From positions 3,038,001 through 3,102,000 of the forward strand of contig BTPP01000005.1 of the NCBI GenBank assembly GCA_037102815.1: DNA of 64,000 bases, written 5' to 3'. A model generated the notes under the pieces. It was given only the letters and a program-made list of their open reading frames with translations, did no database searches and was not told where the DNA came from. Within the stretch, counting starts at the first letter, position 1; each line of letters opens with the position of its first letter. Position numbers and translations under genes: made by a program. Below are positions 36,244-46,180 of this stretch, piece after piece. This DNA is from Neurospora intermedia. Its lineage: Eukaryota > Ascomycota > Sordariomycetes > Sordariales > Sordariaceae.

Positions 36244-36477
36244 AAAGAGGGAAATTAGTAAAACAATCTTAATTACTAAAGATGACTATTATCTATTTTA
36301 GCATCTAGTTCAACAACGGGTAAAATTACTACTATCCCCTTCCCAACCATCCCCATACTAACTACCACATTAAAATACAGTAGATAAATATCTACGTCTT
36401 CGATCGGCCGCTAAAAGTATACCCAAAGGTCGCCCTCCTAAATAGGGCGGCCTATTTAGCAATAAAGCTATTCTACC
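36244..36477 (+). pseudogene. MULE2 transposase, middle piece
   Basis: It continues the 5430-7375 frame across G1: VKREISKTILITKDDYYLF, then QRVKLLLSPSQPSPY, VDKYLRLRSAAK, KGRPPK and GGLFSNKAIL. The KGRPPK basic patch after the SWIM region is typical of fungal MULE C-termini. It ends at the G3 target site CTACC and resumes at 44,563. Confidence 0.72.
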
Positions 36478-36725
36478 TGTGAAAGCGTAATCCTACGAGT
36501 AATGAAGACAACAAGACTAGAAGCCACAAATCAAAGTAATATTAAGTATAAAGAGGAAAAGGAAGCTATTAAACGAGGGCATCGCGGGTTTGGATATATA
36601 AGTCAGATCCTGCCACTCGTCGCCGCCTTCCTTTTCCGTCAGTCCTATCGATAAGAGTATAAGCCTCATTCCATCCGATGTACTATAGTACCCTGTGCGC
36701 TGGGCCATCCAGCTATGCTATAACA
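36478..36725 (-). repeat. G3 3' LTR
   Basis: 248 bp. Its first bases TGTGAAAGCG correspond to TATAAAAGTG in the other LTR, a difference of transitions only. It carries a 63-codon frame that also occurs in the 5' LTR and is not a gene. Confidence 0.9.
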
Positions 36726-36739
36726 TTACCCCCCCCTCG

Positions 36740-37140
36740 GAATTAAGGTTCAGCCCCAGAGCTGAAAGAAAAGAAAAGAAAAAAAAAGAAATAAAAAGCA
36801 AATATCAATACATAAAATAACTACTCTTATAAATCTATCGCAACGGTTGGTCCAATTTTATTATTTTACAATAAAAGAAAGCTAAAACGAATTCTACGCT
36901 AAGTATTATAGCCGCCTTTAATTTTATTGCTACAGCGCCGCCCGTACGCCCTTAAAAGCATAAAAAAAAAAAACTTCCCCCTGAATAGATTTAAACCGGC
37001 CGCTTCCCCAGCAGAGGACAAATACCTTCGAACCTTAGTACGTCATTATACAATTTTGTAGACTATTACGCCACGCTATTGTATTACGCAACTAAAGTTA
37101 CGGTCGGTAATAGTCGTACTACAACCTTTCTTTATTAACC
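36740..37140 (-). other. G3 3' untranslated region
   Basis: It lies between the 3' LTR and the end of pol: A-rich near 36,770-36,800 and a poly-A tract near 36,960. No frame was recognised. Confidence 0.4.
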
Positions 37141-40100
37141 TATATTTCTATCCTCCTCCTATTTATTATTTTTTACGTACACGTCTTATCTTTAATTTTA
37201 TTATTATTTCCTTAAGGCGGTTATCCTCCGTATACTTCCTCGCCGTTCTTCTATTCTAGGAAGCCTTTATCTATATTCCTAACTATTTCGGCGGTCCTAA
37301 TTTATCTGGGTTTTCTTTATAATAGGTAATCAACTTCTCTTTAGTATTTCGGAAACACTCCGTTAAATACTATTTAGGGTCTAAGTCCTAACCCTTCTAT
37401 ATAACCTAATACTCTAGTATTTTATTTGTTAATTTGTAAATTAGAATATCCTTTACTTCCTATTTTTCTACTTCGCCCTTATCGTCCTTTACTATAATCC
37501 CTACCGGGTTCTTATTAGCTTAGCTTAGTAGGGGATTCCCCGGATTTTTCCTTAATCTATTTATGTAGTAGATTTTATTTCCTTTCTATCCCTCTAGTAA
37601 ATCTAATTCATATAACGTCCTTTTTATTCTAATAATCTCGTATAAGATCCTTATTAACGGGTAATCTAATTTGTCGCTAAGCCTATTTATCGACTATCCT
37701 TTCTTAATAATAAATATTTTATTGCCTACTCCGAAGTTAGGGATCCTCTAATATTTATTAATTTATTTTGTTTATTATTCTTACGCCTTAATAATAATTT
37801 ATCGTACCTAATTGTAGTATTTTTTTAATAAATCTAATAACTTTTACACCTCTACGTATTGCAAGTTTATCTTCGTCTCTATAGTCCTTTTATCCCAATC
37901 AAATAGTAAATTTATCAAGAACCTAAAGAATACCTCGTATAGGCTTAGGCCTCCTAGACTATCGTACGGCAAAGTAGCTTAAATTACGTCTAACGCCGGT
38001 ATTACTACTAATTAATTATCCTAATTATAATTAATAAAAGGACGAAATTATTAATCGATATACTAGTTTATAATCTCCGTTTAGCCGACTGTCTAGGAAT
38101 AACTAAATAAATTCAACCTCTAATTAATATTTAAAATACTTAATAATTCTTTTGTAAATTCTAAAACGAATTAGGGCCCTCTATTGCTAATTATATCCTT
38201 AAGTAACCTATAGACCTAATATAAACTATCGTAGTAAAGTATTACAATATCTTTTACTATAATAATATTATAATATAGGCTATACCAAGAGGTTTTCGAT
38301 ATTCTATCTATTATAACCATTAAATTATTATATCCCCGGAGCTTTTCTTTTAGTATCGATTTAAAATTAATAACTATAAATTCCTAAATTCTACTATTCT
38401 TCTCGATAGGTTAGGGGTATAGTAATCCAAGGGTCTTATCGTATAGAACTTTTAAGGTTCGGCATATCTAGTAATTATTTATATATTTATTAATATCTCC
38501 CGTTATTCCGGGCTACCAATATTATTTAGCTAATAACTTTCTAATTTTATTACGGCCGGGATAAATTATTATTAAAGTTTCGTATCCTATTCGAATAATT
38601 TCCATTCTCAATATATTTTTATCTAGTACAATTAATTTACCGTTATATAAGAACAATCCCTCTTCTATTATATAAAGTTTAGATTCTACCTCTACTTTAA
38701 TTCGGTATATAAATAGTAATTCTTCTTATTAATTAACTTTTAATAGTCAATCTATTAATAGGGCGGGGCGCTCCTATTCTACCGTTTTATTCGGACTTTC
38801 TATTATTTCGGATTCAGCCTCCGGTTTTTTAGGGTCCGCCTCTAAGATTTCAGAAGGCTTAGAAATCTCTAGGATTATATTCAACTCGGCTGTTAGCATA
38901 TCTTCTTTATTGCCCGTATAAACGAAATAACCTTCCAACGACGGCTTTAATAATCGTAAAATCTTCTAATTATTCCGTTTTTATAGTATTATTTTAAATA
39001 TCTCTAACTTCCTAGAAAGGGCGTCTACTATTATATTATCCTTCCCTAATCTATAAATTATTTTAAAATTATACTCTAATAGGAGTTCGGCCCAAGCAGT
39101 TTATTTAGAATTAAATAATCTCTTTGTTGCAAAGTATTCTAGCGTTTAATAGTCTGTAATAATATCGAATATATTGGGCGTACCCTTCAACTCTAGCCTC
39201 TACATTTTAATTACTTTTATTACGGCCAATAATTCCTTATTATAAATTGGATAATTCAATTCGGCCGGTACTATTATTTCTAAATAAAAGGTTACTAGGT
39301 ACTAATAATCGTCTTCTAGCCTCTATAAAAGAATACTGGCGCAAATACTATCCGAAGTATTAATCTCTATACGGGTATCCCTTCTGAATTAGTAGTAAAT
39401 AAGGACGGGGGCTTTTAATAGAGCCTCCTTCAATTTTTCGAATGCAAATTAATATTCCTTAATCTAGGTAAATTCTTTATCTTTTTAGGTTAAACCGTTT
39501 AAAGGCTTCGCCAATTTACCGAATTCCTTAATAAATTTCCTATAAAAATTGTAGAACCCTAGGAAGGCTTAGACCCCCTTCAAATTGACTAATCGCAGTT
39601 AATCCTTCATAGCTATAATTTTTTCAGGGTCTACCGCAATTCCTATGGTATTGACAATAAATCCCAAAAATTTCATCTTAATTACATAGAACTTGTATTT
39701 ATATATATCCGCCTATAATCCCGCTGAGCGGAGTCTTTAGAATACTTTCTTTATATATATCCTATATTCTTTTAATAAATTCGAAAAAATAAAAATATTA
39801 TTAATATAGGTACTATAAAAGTTTTAATAACCTATAAATTCATTATTAATAAACCTTTAGAATAATAAGGGTCCTCCATATAATCCAAAGGGTAGTACCT
39901 TATAATAATAAACGCCAAAGCTCGTTCTAAAGGTAATTAAATCTTCCTATCCCGCCGTTATACGAATATAATAGAACGTTTATCGTATATCGATTTTAAT
40001 AAAGATCTTTACTTTACTAATATATATTAACGTCTTATTAATTAAAGGAAGGGGGTACCTATCTTTTTAAATTATAGTATTAAATTTTCAATAATCTACG

Positions 40101-41480
40101 TAGAATCGGAGCCCTCCCCCATTCGCCTTTAGAACGAAGAGGACTAGTATAGCCTAAAGTATAGTACTCGCTTTAATAAACCCTTTTTATAGGCTCTTAA
40201 TAATATACTTTCGATACTCTTCTAGCTCTTTTAGAATTATTTAATACAATGGATTAATTCCTAACTCCTCCGGTCGATAGCCCTCTTAGAGGACGATATT
40301 ATAGTCTACACTTAGTCGATGGTTTAATAAGGCGTTTAAATCTACTTTACTAAAGACTTCTAACTCCTCTGGACTATAATAATCTTTTAGAACCTTTACT
40401 AGTACTACTTATTATAATTCTTTATCGTCTCTTAATAGAGTGCCTATACGCAGGGATTCGATTATTCTATTAATTTTATAAAAACTAGTCACTTCTAATT
40501 TCACTCTCCTTTCCTTCACATAATAATTAAATATAGTACTATTAATTACCGCCAAATCTAGAGGGCGACTTTTCGTCTACCCCTATTCTCATTTAAAATA
40601 GTAAGGTCCCCTTTCATCCTTCAAAGGATATATTTCTACTATTATAGTAAATTCTAACCTTCCCGTACCCTCGTTCTAATCCGCTAAATCCTCTACCTCT
40701 TCTTTTAATTCCCTTTCTATTTAATTAATTACTCTTTTTATAATATTTTAGGATAATAACCAATTTAATAGCCTTTATAGAATATCTAGGGGTTTCTATT
40801 CTAGATTAGACTTTAATTCAATTTCTACTTTCGGTATCTAATTTTTCTCGAAGAGTTCTAATTCGTAAATCCTTACTAGGGTCTATTATAATCTTTTTCT
40901 TACTTCTACCCGGCGGTCTACTTCTCTCCGTAGGTCCTTTTATACTATTAGTTTTTCTCTTCTCTATACGTCTTCCTAAAAGTTAAAGTTTTCTACTAGA
41001 GGGCCGGCCTTACCTACTTTAATATTTAATACGGGGGTAAATATAATTTTAAGCTTAAATAATAATACTCCTCTCCGGTAATTAGGTAAAACGTTATTCT
41101 CAACTAACTATATTCGCCCTAAAATTATATTTCGTTTTAGGTTTAGTAATACTACTATCTATTATTTTTTAAATATAATATTATCAATATATAGGTAGCC
41201 TTTCAAAGCTTATCGAATCTCGTTTAGTTTAACCTTTTTATATAGTATTACCAGCCCTAGTTCGAAATTTTTATAAATTTCGAACTCTAAGTATTTTTTC
41301 AATTTATTAGCAAAGGATTAATTTATAATAATATATACGTCTACTCTAATATCTACTAAAGCGTATTATATTGAAATAGTTAATCTATTTTTAATTATAA
41401 TACAATTAATAAGGAACGGTTTTCCTCTACCTAAATAATTCTTCAAATTGAAATTCGGGTATATTTTACTATACTAATCC
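37140..41480 (-). pseudogene. G3 pol: protease to chromodomain
   Basis: Minus strand, from high to low coordinates. Protease near 41,340-41,400 (YALVDIRVDVYIIIN, a mutated LVDSGxxxxF). RT about 39,780-40,250: NGGGLQFYVDYQKFN, RYPLPLI, KIDIRQTFYYIRI, FRTSFGVYYYKVLPFGLYGG and STYINNIFIFS (YxDD to YINN, near 39,800). RNase H near 39,000-39,400. Integrase zinc-finger and core follow in 37,500-38,600. The end near 37,260-37,400 reads FRNTKEKLITYYKENPDKLG, resembling the helical end of a chromodomain seen in G2 (YYDEYPNKLG). The order and motifs are those of a chromovirus pol; all frames are broken. Confidence 0.78.
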
Positions 41481-41599
41481 TTTATATTATTATTTATATT
41501 ATTAATTTATATAAATACTTCCCCTAGGATAGAGACTTCTTTCCCTAGGGTATTTAATTTTCCAATTCCGAACCTAATTCTACTATATCCGATCCATCG

Positions 41600-44100
41600 G
41601 CTTCCAATCCTTCGGGCGTAATTTCCAATTATTCAACTTCTTTTATATCGGTTGCCTTCGATCCCTAGGTTTTATTAGTAATAGCGTTGAATTTAACCTC
41701 TAAAGTAAATATTTTATTTAAATCGGGATAAGAATTTAAATAGTAACCGACCTTTCTACAATTAAAATAACAATTCTCAACGGTCAACTTTTTCATCTCC
41801 TCGAAAATAGGACGCTAATATTTAAATATAATAATCGGAGTAAAAGTTCGGGGTTTACTATTTTTCTTATTACTTTAACCCTTATATAAATAATTCTTTT
41901 TATCTTTAAAGGTAGGTTTCTATTCTTCCCTCTTAATACTAGGGTTTAACGATTAAAGAAATAAATAATAATCTTCAAAGGACTTATATTCTTTCAAATA
42001 CATAGTTTCAACCGGTATTATAAGGACCTTAAGGACCTTCCTCCTTATATCTCATTTCTACAATTATTTTAATACTATACATTAACTAACTAATCGTACG
42101 AACGTGGTTTTGAAGTTTTAAAAGCGTTCCTATAGTTTTATTTTTAACCTTTCGAATTCTTGGATAACCTTCTCCTTTACTATATAGTCGTAGTAATTGT
42201 TCTACAAGTATTATAGGAGGTTATTAATAATAATTATCGCTTTTAAATAACTCCTATTAAAGTAGAGTAGGATTCCTTCGGCTACCTTACCTCCTAATCT
42301 TATTAATACTTCCCCGATATATACTTATTCGTCTATAAAGTAATCGGTATTACTTCTCAACTTATTCTGCACTTAAAGTATTTATATATTAAAGGAAACC
42401 TTATCGCTCGTATTATTATTAAATATAAATAGGTCCGCTACCTTAGGAGATTATTTATAGCTACGGACTGGAGGAGCCCAAGGGCCGAGGGGCGTATATC
42501 CTTTCGTTATTATAATCCCTATATCGGGACGAAAGGAATTTAGTAGAGAGGGGGGAAATAGTACGTACCTTAGGGGCAGTCGGCCATTACCATCGTTACT
42601 ACCGTTGCTACTCTCGTTATTATTATCCGACGGGTCGTTGCCGTTAGGCGGATCTACGCTAGTATAGACGTATAATTGTATCGTTCTTCGTATTAATTAC
42701 TATTATATATTCTTACTAATATTTCCGCTATTTGAAGGACTAGGGTTACTTCTTTCGTTATATTTAGCTGCGTCTATAAAGGTAATACCGTATTTAATCG
42801 GTTCGTTTATAACGGGAGGAGGCAATATAGTAAAGGATGTAATTATTTTAGTAAGTAATTAATTTTATTCTTTTAACGTTTAGTACTATATTTTAAACTA
42901 CAAGGATAGTTTATACTACTTCGTATAGCTTTTAACGGTTTTCAACTCTATACCTACTTTAAAGATATCCTTTACCAAGCGTTTATTTTCTTAGTACAAT
43001 TAGTAAGCCTAGTTGGCGAAGTATAGTACCTATAAATCTAAATGTACAACGTCTTAGCATATTCTATTAAGGAGGGTAGGTATATTATATAGTAGATCGT
43101 TTACCGCCTCGTCTAGAAGGATCCTCGTCCGGAATTCTTCCTATACTACTAATAGTTCTAGTTTATAAGCCTTATAAAATATTTTCTCGTCTATAAACCG
43201 GTATATAATATTAAGGCTGTATTTTCCAAAGTTAGGGTTCGTTTCTACTAATTGTACAACCGGTTTAAAGAGTAGAATATCCTCGTATCGGTCGCCTTTC
43301 CAAACCTCGTCAATAGCGTTTATTCGTATATAGACTTCTTCTGCTAATTCGTCGCAATTAAGGATATAATAAAGGAACTTCGTTCGGGGGTATAGACGGA
43401 GTAAGTAATAACTCCTCAAATTTAAAATAGTAGCCTATTTATAATTACTACCAATTAATACTATAGTATTAATTATTATAACTTCTACCTCTTCCTTCGT
43501 TAGAATCTTATCCTCTTTTTATTTAATTTATTAACGGACCTTTGTATTAGGTATTTAGTAGGATCGGTCCAATATAGTAAAATGTAAATTCTAATCAGTG
43601 CTAAAGTTCTATAAGACTTTTATATATTAAAGGATCCGGGAGAAGTTTATTAATCTTTTAATAATAGTAAGTCCCATCTTAGAAATAGGAAGTAGGACCG
43701 CCTTCCCTTTACCCTTCAACTTCTTTCTCGCCTCCTAAAAGATACTCTAAGGGTTTATAAAAGGTAGATTCTTTATATATTAAAATAAATCGTCTTCTTC
43801 CACCTTAGGAGGGTAATATTTAAATTTAGTAAGGGTTTTAGACGGGCCCTACAAATTAATAAACACTCCAAACGTAGAGGCCGCGTTAGGGCGTATATTA
43901 TTTAGGTCTATCGAAGTATTATCGGCTCGTCCGCTTAATTAAATAAGGGGATTAGCTAATCTAACGATTAGGCTAAAGCCTTCGTTCTTCTAAATTTAAT
44001 CGAACAAATCCGCTTCTTATTCGTAGTACGAATTATAATTCGAAGTACCGCTAAAGGGGCTCAAACTATCTCCGGCGTTAGTCATTATATAATTAACTTA
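41600..44100 (-). pseudogene. G3 gag
   Basis: Broken minus-strand frame upstream of protease. Near 41,745-41,790 it reads YFNCRKVGYYLNSYPDLNK, which is the zinc knuckle C-x2-C-x4-H-x4-C with two Cys and the His turned to Tyr. Upstream, a 92-codon open stretch (43,141-43,419) is the longest uninterrupted frame in the window and reads as a Gag capsid-like segment, although I recognise no specific motif in it. Confidence 0.68.
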
Positions 44101-44272
44101 AATCCGAAAGGCGGAAGACGGGGGGTAGAGTATTTACTCTTATCAATACCGCAGTACAACAACTATAGTAAAGCTTAATAATCCTTCTATCCAAAATTCA
44201 CGCGAAAGATTAACCGCAATCGAATCGAATAAACCAATTACTTAATGTACGCTAATATAGTAGAATATTTAA

Positions 44273-44289
44273 TACCGTCCCCGGTCGTA
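44273..44289 (-). promoter_or_regulatory. G3 leader motif shared with G2
   Basis: TACGACCGGGGACGGTA lies about 21 bp downstream of the 5' LTR and is identical to 8960-8976 in G2. Conservation amid RIP damage and its position point to a leader or primer-binding role. Confidence 0.5.
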
Positions 44290-44309
44290 AAGATTAATAC
44301 TTAATATTA

Positions 44310-44557
44310 TATAAAAGTGTAATCCTACGAGTAATGAAGATAATAAGACTAGAAGCTACAAATCAAAGTAATATTAAGTATAAAGAGGAAAAGGAAGCTA
44401 TCAAACAAGGGCATCGCGGGTCTGGACATATAAGTCAGATCCTGCCACTCGTCGCCGCCTTCCTTTTCCGTCAGTCCTATCGATAAAAGCATAAGCCTCA
44501 TTCCATCCGATGTGCCATAGTGCCCTGTACGCTGGGCCATCCAGCTATGCCATGACA
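44310..44557 (-). repeat. G3 5' LTR
   Basis: 248 bp partner of 36,478-36,725, TGTCATGGCATAGCTGG at its start on the minus strand, less mutated than the 3' LTR (for example CATGCCATAGT-like GTGCCATAGTGCC versus GTACTATAGTACC). TSD CTACC follows. Confidence 0.9.
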
Positions 44558-44562
44558 CTACC

Positions 44563-44960
44563 AACTAGATCATCTAGCCGGGTAACCCAGGGTAAGAAAG
44601 CTGGTACGGTAGCGCCCCGTAGTAGATCGAGGAATATACAGCCCATATAAGCTTCAGTACGGCGCAATTACTCCCAACACAAGGTTGGGCCCAATATTGA
44701 ATAGCTAAATACCCAAAATGAGATACGTAACTATATTGAGGTAGTTAACGAAGATGAGGATAAGGATAAGGATAACGAACTAACTAAATACTAGGAGGCG
44801 AGAGCGAGAGAGCAGATAGCGAGAGGGGAGGCGAAGGAGGAGGAGGCTATTAAAATATCGTCAACAGCCTCATCTAACGAGCTATCTAAACTATCAAATA
44901 TTAATATTTAGAGTAGAGTAGAGTAGAATTCTCAACACCATAAAAGTATCACTAGATCAG
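44563..44960 (+). pseudogene. MULE2 transposase, C-terminal piece
   Basis: After G3 the frame continues TRSSSRVTQGKKAGTVAPRS, a Gln/Asn-containing stretch, NEDEDKDKDNELTKY (acidic), then REQIARGEAKEEEAIKISST and a Ser-rich end near 44,905. It is basic then acidic and charged, a low-complexity tail. It lies 120-170 bp inside the right TIR, as expected for the end of a transposase. Confidence 0.65.
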
Positions 44961-45083
44961 CGCTATTAGATTCGCTGTATAGGATTTGCTACATGGGATT
45001 TACTGGGTCAGAATGTGCAAGACATCAAAAAGCACGGTTTTTACAGCTAAAACAACGTATTTTACATAACAGCTAACATCCTT

Positions 45084-45131
45084 AGTTTTTGGGTGTATGT
45101 AGGTTTTGGGTGGGTGTGCGGAGGTTTACCC
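45084..45131 (+). repeat. MULE2 right terminal inverted repeat
   Basis: GTTTTTGGGTGTATGTAG to GAGGTTTACCC is the reverse complement of 5038-5085. The preceding 150 bp (44,930-45,083) is little RIPed and has no frame. Confidence 0.75.
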
Positions 45132-45139
45132 TTAATGTT

Positions 45140-45720
45140 TAGCGTCGATAGGGTAGGCGGTCTTTATAGTATTATAAAGGAAAGTAATTTCGAAGTCCTT
45201 ATCGATTTTGAACTTCGTGTCCTTAATATGCTTACGTAGTAAGGTATAACGATTAAAGAAAGAAGTTATAATATTAAAGTTAGTGTGTTTAATAGTTAAA
45301 TATTTGGCGAAGATCTCGTTACGAGCCTCTTTAGTGATACGGGCAATATAAGATTAAATAAGATTATACGTAACCGTTGGGTCTCTATTGGTTCTATTTT
45401 AACTATTAATATTTAAAATAATGTTGACGTTGGGGTTTTTAAGGGTAGAGAGTAGGATTTTATTAATATTAGTACGTTTAGTCTACTAGGTATTATACTT
45501 CTCGGGCTCTATTGCCTTATTAGGCTCCGGGATTGTATCAAAGACGTATTCGGCGAATTAAAAATAATTAAGTTCGGTTATACAACCCTAATGTTAATTA
45601 GCGATATTATAGTTGCTAAGGAGGGGAACTAGCAACGAGCTGGTAATCGTTGTAGGCATAGGAGGGTTTAATATATTAAGAAAGAAATGGGTAGGTGTCG
45701 CTAGACTAGCTACTAATTAA
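45140..45720 (-). pseudogene. Gag-like fragment (possibly Ty1/copia)
   Basis: The minus strand reads a mostly open frame: LLVPLLSNYNIAN, FAEYVFDTIPEPNKAIEPEK, RTNINKILLSTLKNPNVNI, YNLIQSYIARITKEARNEIF and FFNRYTLLRKHIKDTKFKID. The pattern of a short helical W/Y-rich domain with ILLSTL and a following arm resembles the N-terminal Gag of Ty1/copia elements. No zinc knuckle or pol is adjacent. MULE2 begins where it stops, so MULE2 may have inserted into it. Confidence 0.4.
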
Positions 45721-45742
45721 TTTAGTTGAATCGTTTAATTCG

Positions 45743-45982
45743 ATGGATAAACTAATAATTAGTTCGCTGAATAAATCGATAACTAATTCGATAGGGTCGC
45801 TGTACAACAAGTATTGGCAAAAACCTTTATGTAGCGAGGCTGGTTTGTGGGCGAGCGGGCGAATCGTTAAGGACGAAGGTCGCGTTGCTTCTTTTAACCC
45901 GGTACTGCAGCGCTTTATTGAAGTTGAAGCTGACGATGCGCTTGAAGATGCGTTCGTTAAATGCGATTATAGGGAAGGTTAG
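45743..45982 (+). CDS. Unidentified 79-codon open frame in RIP-free stretch
   Basis: The frame starts MDKLIISSLNKS and ends with DALEDAFVKCDYREG. The C-terminal half lies in sequence of normal base composition with balanced codon use (for example LWASGRIVKDEGRVASF), unlike anything nearby. It contains no recognised domain, signal peptide or membrane segment. It could be an exon remnant of a host gene or part of an undamaged repeat. A minus-strand frame at 45,979-46,185 next to it has no support. Confidence 0.25.
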   Translation: MDKLIISSLNKSITNSIGSLYNKYWQKPLCSEAGLWASGRIVKDEGRVASFNPVLQRFIEVEADDALEDAFVKCDYREG

Positions 45983-46180
45983 AGAGAGGGCTTATAACCT
46001 GTAAGATTACCAACGAGATTAAGCGGTTGAATACGATTGATTGAGTGTATACTATGGAGAGAGAGGGAGACTGGCAGAGTCTGGAAGGCTAGATATGGTG
46101 CGGTCTGGGCAGGGCATAGAGTGGGGATTGGGCTGTGCCCAGTGAATACCGCTGTGCCCAGTGAATGCCAGAGACCCACC
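45983..46180. other. RIP-free spacer with a duplicated 16-mer
   Basis: GCTGTGCCCAGTGAAT occurs at 46,132-46,147 and again at 46,151-46,166. The stretch has normal GC content and no recognised gene. LINE-E begins immediately after. Confidence 0.6.

Larger units (their letters stand above)
36478..44557 (-). mobile_element. G3: Ty3/gypsy chromovirus inserted in MULE2
   Basis: 8,080 bp with 248-bp LTRs at both ends and a perfect CTACC duplication (36,473-36,477 and 44,558-44,562). On the minus strand the LTR begins TGTCATGGCATAGC, and the polypurine tract GGGGGGGGGTAA abuts the 3' LTR (36,726-36,737). Gag, protease, RT, RNase H, integrase and a chromodomain-like tail follow in order. No later insertion is seen inside. 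The shared 17-bp leader motif suggests it is related to G2. Confidence 0.88.
5038..45131 (+). mobile_element. MULE2: Mutator-like element split into three pieces by G1 and G3
   Basis: Matching inverted termini lie at 5038-5085 and 45,084-45,131. Removing G1 with one GAGGT copy and G3 with one CTACC copy leaves about 3.1 kb, a normal MULE size. The transposase frame then continues across both junctions: ...YTYKIE from the left piece joins VKREISK at 36,244, and ...NKAIL joins TRSSSRVTQ at 44,563. The flanks at 5030-5038 (TTTAGTATG) and 45,131-45,139 (CTTAATGTT) could be a 9-bp target duplication eroded by transitions, but one position differs by a transversion, so this is weak. MULE2 is the oldest insertion of the nest. 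Confidence 0.75.

Noticed and set aside
43141-43419. Longest open frame of the window (92 codons, minus) as a stand-alone gene
   Set aside because: It lies inside the G3 gag region, in line with the broken Gag reading on either side, so it is a chance open stretch of the pseudogene.
36517-44564. Nearly identical frames MAQRTGYYSTSDG and MAQRTGHYGTSDG at 36.6 and 44.5 kb as a duplicated small gene
   Set aside because: They are the two LTRs of G3, and the similarity reflects LTR identity.
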